Shown here: positions 29,093 through 38,202 of the stretch, one piece after another
Layout of the letters: each line of letters starts with the position of its first letter
Numbering within the stretch: position 1 is the stretch's first letter
From: Cytophagales bacterium
Lineage (GTDB): Bacteria > Bacteroidota > Bacteroidia > Cytophagales > Cyclobacteriaceae
Length of the DNA stretch: 47,599 nt
Assembly (NCBI GenBank): GCA_016124425.1
Contig: WGNT01000049.1
Span: forward strand, 1-47,599
Direction of reading: 5' to 3'
The notes under the pieces: generated by a model
Seen by the model: the letters and a program-made list of their open reading frames with translations, nothing else
What the model was told of the DNA's origin: nothing
Databases searched by the model: none
Position numbers and translations under genes: made by a program

Positions 29093-29835
29093 TAAAAATA
29101 GGCATTAGTTCCTGTTTTATGTATCCCGACCCCTCACGGTTGGTCTTTGGCCCTAAAACCCTCAGTTATCTCGAAAACGACATGGCAAGGTATATTGCTC
29201 GTAAAGGTGTGATGCCAGTGTTGATTCCGGATATTGCAGATGATCTCCTGTATGACATGCTGGATCAAATGGATGGGTTTGTATTCCAAGGTGGAACAGA
29301 CCTAGCTCCAGCCACGTATGGTGAGGACCCGATTATACCGGGTAAGTGGCTCGGTGACCCGGTCAGAGATGCTTATGAGCTGAAGGTACTAGATTTCGCA
29401 TTTCAAAACCAAAAACCCATATTTGCGATCTGCAGGGGATTTCAACTGCTTAATGTCTATTTCAAAGGTACCTTGTACCAAGATATTGCCACCCAGCGAC
29501 CCGATGCCATTATTCATCGGGATGCGCAAGCCTATGATACGATGAGACACGAACTGAAACTTGTACCGGGTAAATTGCTGCATTCGATCTACGGGGACGA
29601 AAAAGCCATTGTCAATACAGTCCACCATCAAGGAATCAAACACCTTGGAAAAAACCTTACTGTCCTCGCTACGAGTATGGAGGACGGTATTATTGAAGCA
29701 GTGGAATATTCAGAAGGCCCTTCCGGTAGAATTTTAGGCGTGCAGTGGCATCCAGAGTTTTCGGCAAAAAACCCCGTCGGTGTCTTGGATCCAAATCTTT
29801 TATATCAGGCATTTCTTACCCACCTAATCGATTAA
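29089..29835 (+). CDS. Class I glutamine amidotransferase-like gamma-glutamyl hydrolase (PuuD-type)
   Basis: A 248-residue peptidase C26 / PuuD-type protein. The catalytic triad is visible: nucleophile Cys115 in FAICRGFQLLNV, and His221 and Glu223 in GVQWHPE. GFVFQGGTDLAPATYGE matches the family's GG(x)D stretch. In the puu pathway PuuD removes the gamma-glutamyl group from gamma-glutamyl-GABA. It overlaps the alcohol dehydrogenase by 4 bp and precedes the aldehyde dehydrogenase by 4 bp, so a shared substrate is likely. The exact gamma-glutamyl compound is not known from sequence. Confidence 0.88.
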   Translation: MIKIGISSCFMYPDPSRLVFGPKTLSYLENDMARYIARKGVMPVLIPDIADDLLYDMLDQMDGFVFQGGTDLAPATYGEDPIIPGKWLGDPVRDAYELKVLDFAFQNQKPIFAICRGFQLLNVYFKGTLYQDIATQRPDAIIHRDAQAYDTMRHELKLVPGKLLHSIYGDEKAIVNTVHHQGIKHLGKNLTVLATSMEDGIIEAVEYSEGPSGRILGVQWHPEFSAKNPVGVLDPNLLYQAFLTHLID

Positions 29836-29839
29836 TCCC

Positions 29840-31201
29840 ATGAAAATAATAAACCCGGCAACAAATACGGTAATCAAAGAACTGGCACCGGAAACGAAGG
29901 AATCCGTTACCAATAAAATCAACCTGCTCAAGGAAGGTCAACGGGAATGGCAGGCAGTACCAGTGGCTGACAGGTTAAAGGTAATCCTACGTTTCGGGGA
30001 GTTGGTTCAAGCTAATTTAGAGGAACTCGCGGCGCTACTTACCTTGGAAACCGGCAAGCCCATTCAACAGGCGATCAACGAGATCCGTGGTGCACATAGC
30101 CGTTTGGTGCATCTCGAAAAAAACACAGAAAAATGGCTTTCCCCTGAAGTGATGACTGAGGGTGCTACCCGAGAGCATATTGAATATGAACCCTTGGGAG
30201 TGATCGCAAATATTTCTGCGTGGAACTTTCCGTATAATGTAGGCTATAATGTTTTTTTGTATGCCCTAGTGGCAGGCAACGCGGTATGTTATAAGCCCTC
30301 TGAATTTGCCACACTGACAGGCCTTAAGTTTGAGGAATTGCTTTTGGAGGCGGGTGTACCGGAAAATGTGTTTAGTACGTTTATAGGAGCTGGAGAGGTA
30401 GGGCAGTATCTGCTGGAGGCTGACCTTGATGGCTACTTTTTTACAGGATCCTATGCCACAGGAGTATATATCGCTACGCAAGTAGCCGCAAAGCTAGTTC
30501 CGGTGCAATTGGAGCTGGGGGGTAAAGATCCCTTGTATGTGATGGATGATGTGGCGGATGTAAAGCAAGCAGCCATCAATGCGGCCGAAGGCGCTTTTTA
30601 CAATAATGGACAAAGTTGTTGTGCCGTGGAGCGGATTTACGTTCAGGAAGCCATTTATGATGCCTTTGTCAGTGCGTTTATTGAGGAAGTGAAAGGTTAT
30701 AAAATGGGTGATCCAACCAGTCTTGACACCTTTATTGGTCCTGTCACACGTCCACAACAGATTGATTTAATATTAAGCCAGATGGAAGATGCGCTTATTA
30801 GCGGTGCGGAACTAAGAACCGGTGGTTACAAGGTGGAGGGGGCTGGAAATTTTATAACCCCTACAGTACTCACGGGAGTCAATCATCAGATGCGACTGAT
30901 GAAAGAAGAATCTTTTGGTCCAATTATAGGTATTCAGCGGGTGAAGAATGATGCGGAAGCATTGCAATTGATGGGTGACACAGAATATGGACTTACTGCT
31001 GCGGTTTTTTCCCGGGATAAAGACAGGGCCCGGGCCGTACTGGAAAAGCTACCTGTGGGAACAGTCTACTGGAATTGCTGTGACCGGGTAAGTCCGGCGG
31101 TTCCATGGAGCGGAAGGAAACATTCCGGGTTGGGGGCCACGCTAGGCTATCAGGGCATTAGAGCCTTTGTTCAGCCCAAATCGTATCACCTCAGGGATTA
31201 G
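29840..31201 (+). CDS. NAD(P)-dependent aldehyde dehydrogenase
   Basis: A 453-residue ALDH. NISAWNFPYNVGYNV starts the cofactor region, FTGSYATGVYIA is the nucleotide-binding turn, VQLELGGKDPLYVMDD has the general-base glutamate and NNGQSCCAVER holds the catalytic cysteines at 260-261. The C-terminus has KEESFGPIIGI, as in the family, and WSGRKHSGLG. It oxidises an aldehyde to the acid and is somewhat shorter than the usual ~480-500 residues, trimmed mainly at the N-terminus. As last gene of the alcohol dehydrogenase/gamma-glutamyl hydrolase unit it would complete a route such as alcohol to aldehyde to acid, or an omega-amino aldehyde step. Substrate unknown. Confidence 0.93.
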   Translation: MKIINPATNTVIKELAPETKESVTNKINLLKEGQREWQAVPVADRLKVILRFGELVQANLEELAALLTLETGKPIQQAINEIRGAHSRLVHLEKNTEKWLSPEVMTEGATREHIEYEPLGVIANISAWNFPYNVGYNVFLYALVAGNAVCYKPSEFATLTGLKFEELLLEAGVPENVFSTFIGAGEVGQYLLEADLDGYFFTGSYATGVYIATQVAAKLVPVQLELGGKDPLYVMDDVADVKQAAINAAEGAFYNNGQSCCAVERIYVQEAIYDAFVSAFIEEVKGYKMGDPTSLDTFIGPVTRPQQIDLILSQMEDALISGAELRTGGYKVEGAGNFITPTVLTGVNHQMRLMKEESFGPIIGIQRVKNDAEALQLMGDTEYGLTAAVFSRDKDRARAVLEKLPVGTVYWNCCDRVSPAVPWSGRKHSGLGATLGYQGIRAFVQPKSYHLRD

Positions 31202-31221
31202 TTTTATCTTTTTGTTATTTG

Positions 31222-31271
31222 ATGCCTGTAAACCTTGATTATTTGATAAAGGGATACAGGCATATTTTTTT
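31222..31271 (+). terminator. Terminator after the aldehyde dehydrogenase
   Basis: ATGCCTGTA (31222-31230) pairs exactly with TACAGGCAT (31255-31263); inside, CCTT and AAGG can form a second short helix. A run of seven T (31265-31271) follows. It lies 20 bp after the stop codon. Confidence 0.8.
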
Positions 31272-31399
31272 GGGTTAATTCGGATATTTGAGCATTCATA
31301 AAAGAAAATTATATGCTTGTGTAAAAAATTGGAATATTAATTTATGAATTTCGATTATTAATGGTAGAAATAAGTACCTTTAAAATGCTTTATTAGTAG

Positions 31400-31429
31400 T
31401 TGGTTTAATTTGATTTAGAAATACATTTG
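31400..31429 (+). promoter_or_regulatory. Candidate promoter of the susCD unit
   Basis: TTG (31400-31402), exactly 19 bases, then TACATTTG (31422-31429) matches the Bacteroidota consensus TTG-N19-TAnnTTTG in every fixed base. Transcription would start near 31436, leaving a leader of about 165 nt before the susC start at 31601. Confidence 0.6.
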
Positions 31430-31600
31430 CCTGCGCTCCTCGATGCTTTTTGGTCATAAAAAGGCTTTTTCCCTACGCTTGGAGTGCAATGTGTTTGGCT
31501 ATTTTTCTGAAAAACGCAACTTAACTAATACACGGCATCTGACAACGACCTATTATAGCCTGCCCCTTTTTCTTCATTTTCCATCATTTAACCCATTACA

Positions 31601-34600
31601 ATGAAAACAGTCTTACTAAAACTAAGGCCGGCAGAATTTGGATATCTATCCAGGATCATCCTATGTAGTATCTGTCTGGCAGTATTATCCATTCCTTCTC
31701 TTTTTGCACAGACCAGAACGGTAAGTGGAAAAATCACAGAAGCATCTACCGGGGATCCGGTACTTGGCGCCTCAGTACTTTTGAAAGGTACGACAAGAGG
31801 TACCGTGACTAATTTAGACGGAGTTTATCAATTGGAGGTTCCTGGTCCAGAATCCGTCTTGGTATTTTCCTATATCGGATTTTCCTCCCAAGAACTCACT
31901 GTGGGCAACCAATCTGAAATCAATGTCTCATTGGTTTATTCTGCAGAAGACCTCAGTGAAGTCGTAGTCACAGCCTTAGGCGTTGAACGTGAGACTAAGG
32001 CACTGGGCTATTCTGTTCAGGCCGTTGACGGTGACAGATTTACCGAGGCAAGGGAAACCAACGTGGTGAATTCTCTTAGTGGAAGGGTTGCCGGGGTACA
32101 AATCACTAACTCATCAAGCGGCATCGGCGGTTCTTCCCGAGTTACGATCCGTGGAGAATCATCGCTGAACATCAATGCCAACCAGCCACTTTTTGTTGTG
32201 GACGGTGTTCCTATCAGTAACAATATTGTGGGATCCTCGGGATCCGGAAATCTGGAAGTTGATTATGGAAATGCGGCTGGTGAGATCAATCCCGATGACA
32301 TCGCCTCTGTATCGGTATTGAAAGGCCCTGCAGCCGCGGCTTTGTATGGATCAAGGGCAGCCAACGGCGCCATTCTTATTACAACCAAGACAGGTAAATC
32401 CAAGCGCGGGCTAGGCGTAACGATCAATTCCAACACAACCTTTGACACTCCTTTACGGATGCCTCAGTGGCAGGACAAATATGGACAGGGAAATAACGGC
32501 TTATTTTCGTTTGTCAACGGTGCGGGTGCCGGATTATCTGACGGGGTTGACGAAAGCTGGGGTCCTGCTATGGATACAGGATCGTCTATTGCACAGTTTG
32601 ACTCACCAAGAAGTGTAGCAGGCTACAGAGGTGGGGACTTGAACGCGCCAGCGGGTAGCACGATCACTCCTACACCATGGGTTTCTCAACCGAACAATAT
32701 CAACGACTTTTTTCAGACAGGGGTGACCCTTTCCAACAACATTTCGTTGGCATCTGGAAATGAAAACTCCAATTTCCGCTTTTCATGGACCAATTTGGAT
32801 CAGACCGGTACCATACCAAACACGGATTTGAAGCGAAATACCATTGCCCTAAACGGCATGACACAGGTAACAGACCGGCTAACCGTCAGCACTGCTATCA
32901 ACTATCAAAATAGTGTAAGCGGAAACCGTCCTAGTATCAGCTATGGTACGGAAAGTTTGATGTATTTGTGGATTTGGTATGGCCGTCAGGTCAATACACG
33001 AAACCTACGTGAGTACTGGATGCCAGGGTTAGAAGGTCGTCAGCAATTTAATTACAATTACAACTACCACGACAATCCATACTTCACTGTCTATGAAAAT
33101 ACGAATGGACAGAGCAAGGACAGGGTATTTGGAAATTTGATGGCCAATTACAAGTTTACGGATAAACTTAACCTCATGGTCCGTACAGGCTTGGATTTGT
33201 ATAATGAGTTGAGAGACAGAAAGCGGGCTTTTAGTACCCAAAGATTTCCTAAGGGAAGCTATAGAGAAGATGCCGTTTATTTCAGCGAAAGAAATACTGA
33301 TTTCCTTTTGAGTTATTCTGAGACAGAAAATGAGAATTGGTCCTATACGGTGTCCTTAGGAGGAAACCAAATGGTGCAAGTAAACCGATACAATCAGACG
33401 GTAGCTCCCCAATTGCTGATTCCTGAAATCTATAATTTTACAAACACCGCCGTAAACTTGCAGGTTAACCAATTCAACTCGGAGAAAAGGATAAACTCTC
33501 TTTACGGATTTGGACAAATCGGCTATAAAAACGTGCTGTTTTTGGATGTTACCGGAAGAAATGATTGGTCCAGTACGCTTCCTATAAACAGCAACAGTTA
33601 TTTTTATCCCTCTGTTGCCATGAGTGGTGTTTTGTCTGACATGTTTGAAATGCCGGATTTTCTTTCCTTTTTGAAAGTTAGGGCGGCTTTTGCCGAAGTT
33701 GGTAACGATACTAATCCATATAGCCTTACCAACGTGTTTAACCCGGAAGTAGCTTGGGGATCTATTCAGGTGAAATCAGAATCCAACCGACTGACAAATG
33801 CCACGCTGATGCCTGAAAGAACAGCATCGTATGAATTTGGAACCGATATCCGATTCCTTAGAGGTAGGGTAGGCCTAGATTTTACCTACTATGACAACAG
33901 AACCCGAAACCAGATTATCCCAATCGAATTGGACATCGCAACCGGGTACGCTAGTCGGATCATAAACGCCGGTGAAATCCAAAACAACGGCATAGAGCTC
34001 GTTCTTTCTGGATCTCCATTACAAAAAGCCAGCGGACTAAACTGGAATGTGATGGCCAACTTCACCAGAAACAGAAGCAGGGTGCTTGAACTTACCGACG
34101 AACTTGATACCTACTCCATGGTCGGTAGGAATGGCGCAACGATTCAAGCCCGCGTAGGTGAACGTATGGGGAATATCTATGGAAGGGGTTTTGCACGTGT
34201 TGAGGATGTCAACAGCCCATTTTTTGGACAAATCATCCATAATACAAGCGGAACACCGCTTACGGGACCAGAACTGAGGCTGCAGGGGAATTATAATCCC
34301 GATTGGATGATGGGAATCCAGAATAATTTCAGTTACAACCGCTTTACGTTTGGGTTTTTGTTTGATATCCGGTATGGAGGAGTTGTGGTTTCCAGAACCA
34401 AAACCATTGGATCTACCTCAGGACAGCTTGAAGAGACGTTATTGGGACGGGAAAATGGTTACGACCTAAGCCTGGAAGGAAACGGTATTCTCAGTCCAGG
34501 TGTGATCCGTACTGCGGACGGTTCGTTCATTGAAAACAACAGAAAAATCAGTTCCCGTGACTGGCACAACCGCTATTACGAGCGGAACAACGTGGAAGCA

Positions 34601-34858
34601 GCGCTTTATGATGCTTCCTTTGTAAAATTGAGAGAGGTTACGTTAGGATATACAATCCCGGGTGCGGCGTTAGCCAAAACACCTTTCCAAGAGGCTAGGA
34701 TTTCTTTGGTAGCCAGAAACCTGGCACTTTGGACGGAAAATCCCCACTTTGATCCGGAGACCATGGCTATGTCGGGCGGAACGCTTATTCCCGGTGTGGA
34801 GGATATGGCATTTCCATCGACTAGAAGCATGGGCTTTAACCTGAACATTAAGTTTTAA
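31601..34858 (+). CDS. SusC/RagA-family TonB-linked outer-membrane protein (no STN domain)
   Basis: A 1,085-residue SusC-type transporter. After a signal peptide (about 1-37, cleaved near SLFAQ) comes the CarboxypepD_reg domain (RTVSGKITEASTGDPVLGASVLLKGTTRGT). The plug follows, with VVVTALGVERETKALGYSVQ, ITIRGESSLNINANQPLFVVDGVP-type motifs and VSVLKGPAAAALYGSRAANGAILITTK, then the barrel, ending SMGFNLNIKF. SusC proteins import oligomers through the outer membrane with energy from TonB. It has no N-terminal STN domain, so it is unlikely to signal through a FecI/FecR pair, and none is adjacent. The SusD partner begins 20 bp after it. Confidence 0.96.
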   Translation: MKTVLLKLRPAEFGYLSRIILCSICLAVLSIPSLFAQTRTVSGKITEASTGDPVLGASVLLKGTTRGTVTNLDGVYQLEVPGPESVLVFSYIGFSSQELTVGNQSEINVSLVYSAEDLSEVVVTALGVERETKALGYSVQAVDGDRFTEARETNVVNSLSGRVAGVQITNSSSGIGGSSRVTIRGESSLNINANQPLFVVDGVPISNNIVGSSGSGNLEVDYGNAAGEINPDDIASVSVLKGPAAAALYGSRAANGAILITTKTGKSKRGLGVTINSNTTFDTPLRMPQWQDKYGQGNNGLFSFVNGAGAGLSDGVDESWGPAMDTGSSIAQFDSPRSVAGYRGGDLNAPAGSTITPTPWVSQPNNINDFFQTGVTLSNNISLASGNENSNFRFSWTNLDQTGTIPNTDLKRNTIALNGMTQVTDRLTVSTAINYQNSVSGNRPSISYGTESLMYLWIWYGRQVNTRNLREYWMPGLEGRQQFNYNYNYHDNPYFTVYENTNGQSKDRVFGNLMANYKFTDKLNLMVRTGLDLYNELRDRKRAFSTQRFPKGSYREDAVYFSERNTDFLLSYSETENENWSYTVSLGGNQMVQVNRYNQTVAPQLLIPEIYNFTNTAVNLQVNQFNSEKRINSLYGFGQIGYKNVLFLDVTGRNDWSSTLPINSNSYFYPSVAMSGVLSDMFEMPDFLSFLKVRAAFAEVGNDTNPYSLTNVFNPEVAWGSIQVKSESNRLTNATLMPERTASYEFGTDIRFLRGRVGLDFTYYDNRTRNQIIPIELDIATGYASRIINAGEIQNNGIELVLSGSPLQKASGLNWNVMANFTRNRSRVLELTDELDTYSMVGRNGATIQARVGERMGNIYGRGFARVEDVNSPFFGQIIHNTSGTPLTGPELRLQGNYNPDWMMGIQNNFSYNRFTFGFLFDIRYGGVVVSRTKTIGSTSGQLEETLLGRENGYDLSLEGNGILSPGVIRTADGSFIENNRKISSRDWHNRYYERNNVEAALYDASFVKLREVTLGYTIPGAALAKTPFQEARISLVARNLALWTENPHFDPETMAMSGGTLIPGVEDMAFPSTRSMGFNLNIKF

Positions 34859-34877
34859 CCGTAGACGCTTAGAAATA

Positions 34878-36431
34878 ATGAATACTATAAATCGAATAAT
34901 ACTCACTGGTCTAGTACTGCTGAACACGCTTGTTTTCAGTAGTTGCGATGAGGGTTTCGAAGAAGTAAACCGAAACCCCAACAGTCCCGAAACAGTTTCG
35001 TCTGCGTTGCTGTTGCCCCATGTAATCCGTAACGCCTCTAACGAAATCGTTGGAAAGTCCTGGGGCATCGGAAATGTCGTGGTCCAATATTCGGCCAAGA
35101 TCCAGTTTACTAATGAAGACCGTTACAATTGGGGTCCGCAGACCAACCCATATAATGTCTTTTACAACACCATGCGTGACGTAAACAATATTATCACGTT
35201 GTCAACAGCAGCCGGTCAGAGTAATTATGTGGGAGCGGCCCTTGTTATCAAGGCAATGATGTATGCTTTTATGACAGATGCTTATGGTGATCTTCCCTAT
35301 ACCGAAGCGCTACAAGCAAAAGAAGGGGTTAACTATCCTAAGTTTGACCTGCAGGAAGTGATCTACCAAGGCATTTTGGCGGATCTGACCCAAGCCAATC
35401 AGTTGCTAGGTAGTACCACGGAAAACATGGAAGGGGACATCCTTTTTCAGGGAAATGTGATGAAATGGAAAAAAATGGCCAATTCATTGCGCCTAAGGGC
35501 ACTAATGAGGTTGTCCAAGCGTCAGGATCCCTCAGCAGCCATGCAGGCTATTGTATCAAATCCTACAGCGTCACCGCTTATTGCAAGTAACGCCGACAAC
35601 GCCGCCTTGCAGCACCTTCAGGACGTTCCCAATCAGCACGCTTTGTTTACTACGCGGTCAGGGTCATATGACGAATATCGCTTAAGCACAAGATTGGAAG
35701 GCGTATTGAAGGCCTATAATGATCCGCGTTTATTTGTGTATGCCCAGCCTACTACCGCTTCCGGTAAGGGATTAATCGGCAGCCCTTCCGATTATTCAGG
35801 TGTTCCCAATGGCCTTGCAGATCAGGATGCCGTAGGGTATTCCCCGACTGGAGATCCAACCAAAGGTGGGTCGAATTTCATTTCCCGGATCGGAATGTTA
35901 TTTTCTTGTCTCGCGTGTTCGCCAAATGCTTCTCCAATTGGTTTTCAGACCATGCTGATTAGCTACTCTGAGGTTCAGTTTATCTTAGCCGAAGCGCGGG
36001 AGCGGGGCTATATCACCGTTGGTGACACCGAAACCTATTATAGAAATGGCATTCAGGCTTCATTTGACTATTATGAAAGCCGTCTAAGGGTGGCAAACCT
36101 AGGTGTCATTGCGAATGCTATTCAGCCGGACCCTGCATACTATACGCAGTCTGACGTTGCATTAACAGGATCTACTCAAGAACGTTTGGTGAAAATAGGC
36201 ACCCAGAAGTGGCTTGCTTTGTTTTTCTCCGGACTAGAGGGCTGGTATGACTGGAGAAGAACAGGCATCCCTACCATAATGCCTGGACCGGCAGCGTTTT
36301 TTGATGTTGTCCCTACTCGGTTTATCTATCCTACAAGTGTTCAGGCGTTGAATAAGGATAATTACCAAGAAGCGGTGAGCAGGCAAGGCGCTGATGTGAT
36401 TACCACTAAGGTTTGGTGGGATGTAGATTAG
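34878..36431 (+). CDS. SusD/RagB-family lipoprotein
   Basis: A 517-residue surface lipoprotein that caps the SusC barrel. A lipobox ends at Cys23 (LVFSSC), followed by DEGFEEVNRNPNSPE, typical of the SusD-like_2 group. Further marks are FMTDAYGDLPYTEALQ, MKWKKMANSLRLRALMRLSK (the TPR core), and near the end WLALFFSGLEGWYDWRRTGIP with YPTSVQALNKDNYQEA. It captures the ligand and opens the transporter. No glycoside hydrolase, peptidase or regulator follows, so the ligand cannot be inferred. A strong terminator lies 23 bp after it. Confidence 0.95.
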   Translation: MNTINRIILTGLVLLNTLVFSSCDEGFEEVNRNPNSPETVSSALLLPHVIRNASNEIVGKSWGIGNVVVQYSAKIQFTNEDRYNWGPQTNPYNVFYNTMRDVNNIITLSTAAGQSNYVGAALVIKAMMYAFMTDAYGDLPYTEALQAKEGVNYPKFDLQEVIYQGILADLTQANQLLGSTTENMEGDILFQGNVMKWKKMANSLRLRALMRLSKRQDPSAAMQAIVSNPTASPLIASNADNAALQHLQDVPNQHALFTTRSGSYDEYRLSTRLEGVLKAYNDPRLFVYAQPTTASGKGLIGSPSDYSGVPNGLADQDAVGYSPTGDPTKGGSNFISRIGMLFSCLACSPNASPIGFQTMLISYSEVQFILAEARERGYITVGDTETYYRNGIQASFDYYESRLRVANLGVIANAIQPDPAYYTQSDVALTGSTQERLVKIGTQKWLALFFSGLEGWYDWRRTGIPTIMPGPAAFFDVVPTRFIYPTSVQALNKDNYQEAVSRQGADVITTKVWWDVD

Positions 36432-36453
36432 ATGTCTTTTCTTAAAAGGTAAT

Positions 36454-36493
36454 ATTAAAAAGCATGGCATAGTTTTAGGCCATGCTTTTTAAT
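36454..36493 (+). terminator. Perfect 15-bp hairpin terminator after susD
   Basis: The arms 36454-36468 (ATTAAAAAGCATGGC) and 36479-36493 (GCCATGCTTTTTAAT) are exact reverse complements around a 10-base loop, with the T-run inside the right arm. It can act in both directions because of its A- and T-rich flanks. Confidence 0.85.
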
Positions 36494-36735
36494 TTATTGT
36501 ATTAGGCATTTGATTATGACAAAGTTCCGCTAAGGAATCAAAAATCAGCTCAGTTCTTAGTCTAATTAGCTTAATTTAACCCGAATCACCATCTGTCAAA
36601 AATCTAAGGGTTCCGTGCTCGGCCATGGCAATCTAAAAAAATCAAGCTGATAGGTAAGATATGTAAAATTCACGGAGCCGGAATAAACGCCATTCAGCTT
36701 CATCAGCGGTTCCTGATTCATACCTTTCTCTTCTC

Positions 36736-36813
36736 GGTTACCTTTTGTTCTTTTTGTCCCCGATTCGCTACGCTACTCGGGACAGGCTTTGACACAAAAA
36801 GAACCAAAAAAGT
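36736..36813. repeat. Palindromic repeat element, copy 1
   Basis: Inverted arms GTTCTTTTTGT (36747-36757) and ACAAAAAGAAC (36794-36804) are exact. They enclose a core reading CCCCGATTCGCTACGCTACT, then CGGGACAGGC, with its own CCCGA/TCGGG complement. It shares the core with copies 2 and 3 at clearly reduced identity. Confidence 0.8.
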
Positions 36814-36915
36814 CAAGCCGGAAATATACGGGAGTTTATGGGGCAGGATGAGGGAGGGAACTTCCGCCCACGATCCCAGTGTCCACAAATCTCCCCTACG
36901 GCCTGGCTCAAGACT

Positions 36916-36939
36916 AAAAATGTCCTCAGGGACATTTTT
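36916..36939. repeat. Perfect 10-bp inverted repeat hairpin
   Basis: AAAAATGTCC (36916-36925) and GGACATTTTT (36930-36939) flank TCAG, and more T residues follow. It has the look of an intrinsic terminator on the plus strand, but no gene ends nearby. Confidence 0.65.
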
Positions 36940-37200
36940 TTAACGTCTTTCCCCCTCGTTTTCTGGCAGCCCATCGCTCATTGAAAAATCAATTTTATCA
37001 CTGCGAAATACTCTCCTTTTTTCCGCCTTGCAGATTTTGGCGTTAAGAAATACGGGCAGTGCGGTGGCAAAGGCATTTTCGACGTGGGATTTTGTTGAAA
37101 ATTTTTCATTTTTCGAAATTATGTAAAATCCCGAGGAGTTTGCCTATGTGCGGGAGGAGCACGGATTTTAGCCAAAAGATGCACAGCGGAGGGTTTTTTT

Positions 37201-37266
37201 GGTTACTTTTTTTGATCCCGATTCGCTTCGCTGTTCGGGACAGGCTCTGCAGCAAAAAAAAGTGAC
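37201..37266. repeat. Palindromic repeat element, copy 2
   Basis: Outer ends GGTTACTTTTTTTG (37201-37214) and CAAAAAAAAGTGAC (37253-37266) are near-perfect inverted repeats. The core ATCCCGATTCGCTTCGCTGT, then TCGGGACAGGCTCTGCAG, closely matches copy 3 and resembles copy 1. Confidence 0.8.
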
Positions 37267-37328
37267 AAAGGTAATTAAAGCTATCACTATCAAAACCCAG
37301 TTTAACCCTGCTAAATTTAGCTTAATAT

Positions 37329-37386
37329 CTTTTTTGATCTCGATTCGCTTCGCTGATTGGCACAGGCACTGCAGCAAAAAAGTAAC
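37329..37386. repeat. Palindromic repeat element, copy 3 (left end worn)
   Basis: The core GATCTCGATTCGCTTCGCTG, then CACAGGCACTGCAGC, and the right end AAAAAAGTAAC match copy 2. The left arm keeps only the T-run; the GGTTAC end is missing, so this copy looks decayed. Confidence 0.75.
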
Positions 37387-37592
37387 AAGGTAAAACGATA
37401 CCATAACTGCAGAAAAACCAAAAAAAAGTCTAGTTGAATAACAAATACTGGAGTAAAATAAATGATGACCGACTGGAGGATTTCGCTATGAGAAGGTTAT
37501 TGTCATATTGATCCACAGATTTTAATTATTGGATTTGCACCTAATTCTATGATTTAAAAATGAATTCTTTATGTACTTTCCCATTTCTTTAC

Positions 37593-38114
37593 TTACCAAT
37601 TTTTATCCAAGTTATTATAATACTTAATTTTCTCGTTTAACGCCTTAAAATCCAGCGCCCCGTTTGCCTCTTTGAGGTGGGCGATGATTGCAAGGGATTT
37701 ATTCAGTCGGCTATTCGGGTTCTTAACTTTGCTGACAAGATAAATCAATGCCCGCTGTTTCCCTTTTGTCAAGGCTTGGAAAAACCCATTTCCCTCTTCG
37801 TCCTGATCCATTAATACTTGCAGTTCCTCTGGCATTTCGAATCCGTATTCGGAATGGTCTTTTTCGAGTATCACGTATACCCGATCTCCTTCCAATAGGT
37901 TAAGTCGTTGCCGGAGTTGTTTGTTTACAAGGATAAACCAATAGTCTTGATTTTTTAGTAATGCAGCAGGGTATGCAGCAGCGGAATTGATGGTACAGAT
38001 CACCCGTTTGTTATCCCCTTCAATAAGCGACATGGCAACGTCTTCGGGTACGGGAATATGAAACTGCCAAAGGCGGGTATTAAAGTTTTCTAGCGTAGAT
38101 TGAAAGTTTTTCAT
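37593..38114 (-). CDS. DUF1905 / YdeI-like (OmpD-associated) protein
   Basis: A 173-residue soluble protein. The N-terminal half looks like the DUF1905 beta-barrel fold (WQFHIPVPEDVAMSLIEGDNKRVICTIN, RQRLNLLEGDRVYVILEKD). The C-terminal half resembles the YdeI/OmpD-associated domain (VLMDQDEEGNGFFQALTKGKQRALIYLV, then a helical SRLNKSLAIIAHL). The family function is unsettled; members have been linked to bacteriocin or peptide resistance in some enterobacteria, which cannot be extended here. It is divergent from the cytochrome-type gene. Confidence 0.8.
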   Translation of the reverse strand: MKNFQSTLENFNTRLWQFHIPVPEDVAMSLIEGDNKRVICTINSAAAYPAALLKNQDYWFILVNKQLRQRLNLLEGDRVYVILEKDHSEYGFEMPEELQVLMDQDEEGNGFFQALTKGKQRALIYLVSKVKNPNSRLNKSLAIIAHLKEANGALDFKALNEKIKYYNNLDKNW

Positions 38115-38202
38115 GACGTAAGTTATAAATAGTTGCTGTTGCTATTTGTCCATGTGCAGGATGAGAACTATAACATTTAGTAAAATAGTATTTTCTTTGC
38201 CG

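Larger units (their letters stand above)
36494..37592. other. 1.1-kb non-coding region carrying repeats and hairpins
   Basis: I see no believable gene. The short frames here run through palindromic repeat copies. The content is three copies of one element (36736-36813, 37201-37266, 37329-37386), a perfect 10-bp hairpin at 36916-36939 and otherwise unmarked sequence. Confidence 0.6.

Noticed and set aside
36736..37386. Possible CRISPR array
   Set aside because: Only three copies, diverged, spaced unevenly (about 400 and 60 bp apart), with palindromic ends and no cas genes.
37059..37404. Short frames on both strands in the repeat region
   Set aside because: They run through the palindromic repeat copies and owe their residues to the repeat core, so I treat them as false genes.
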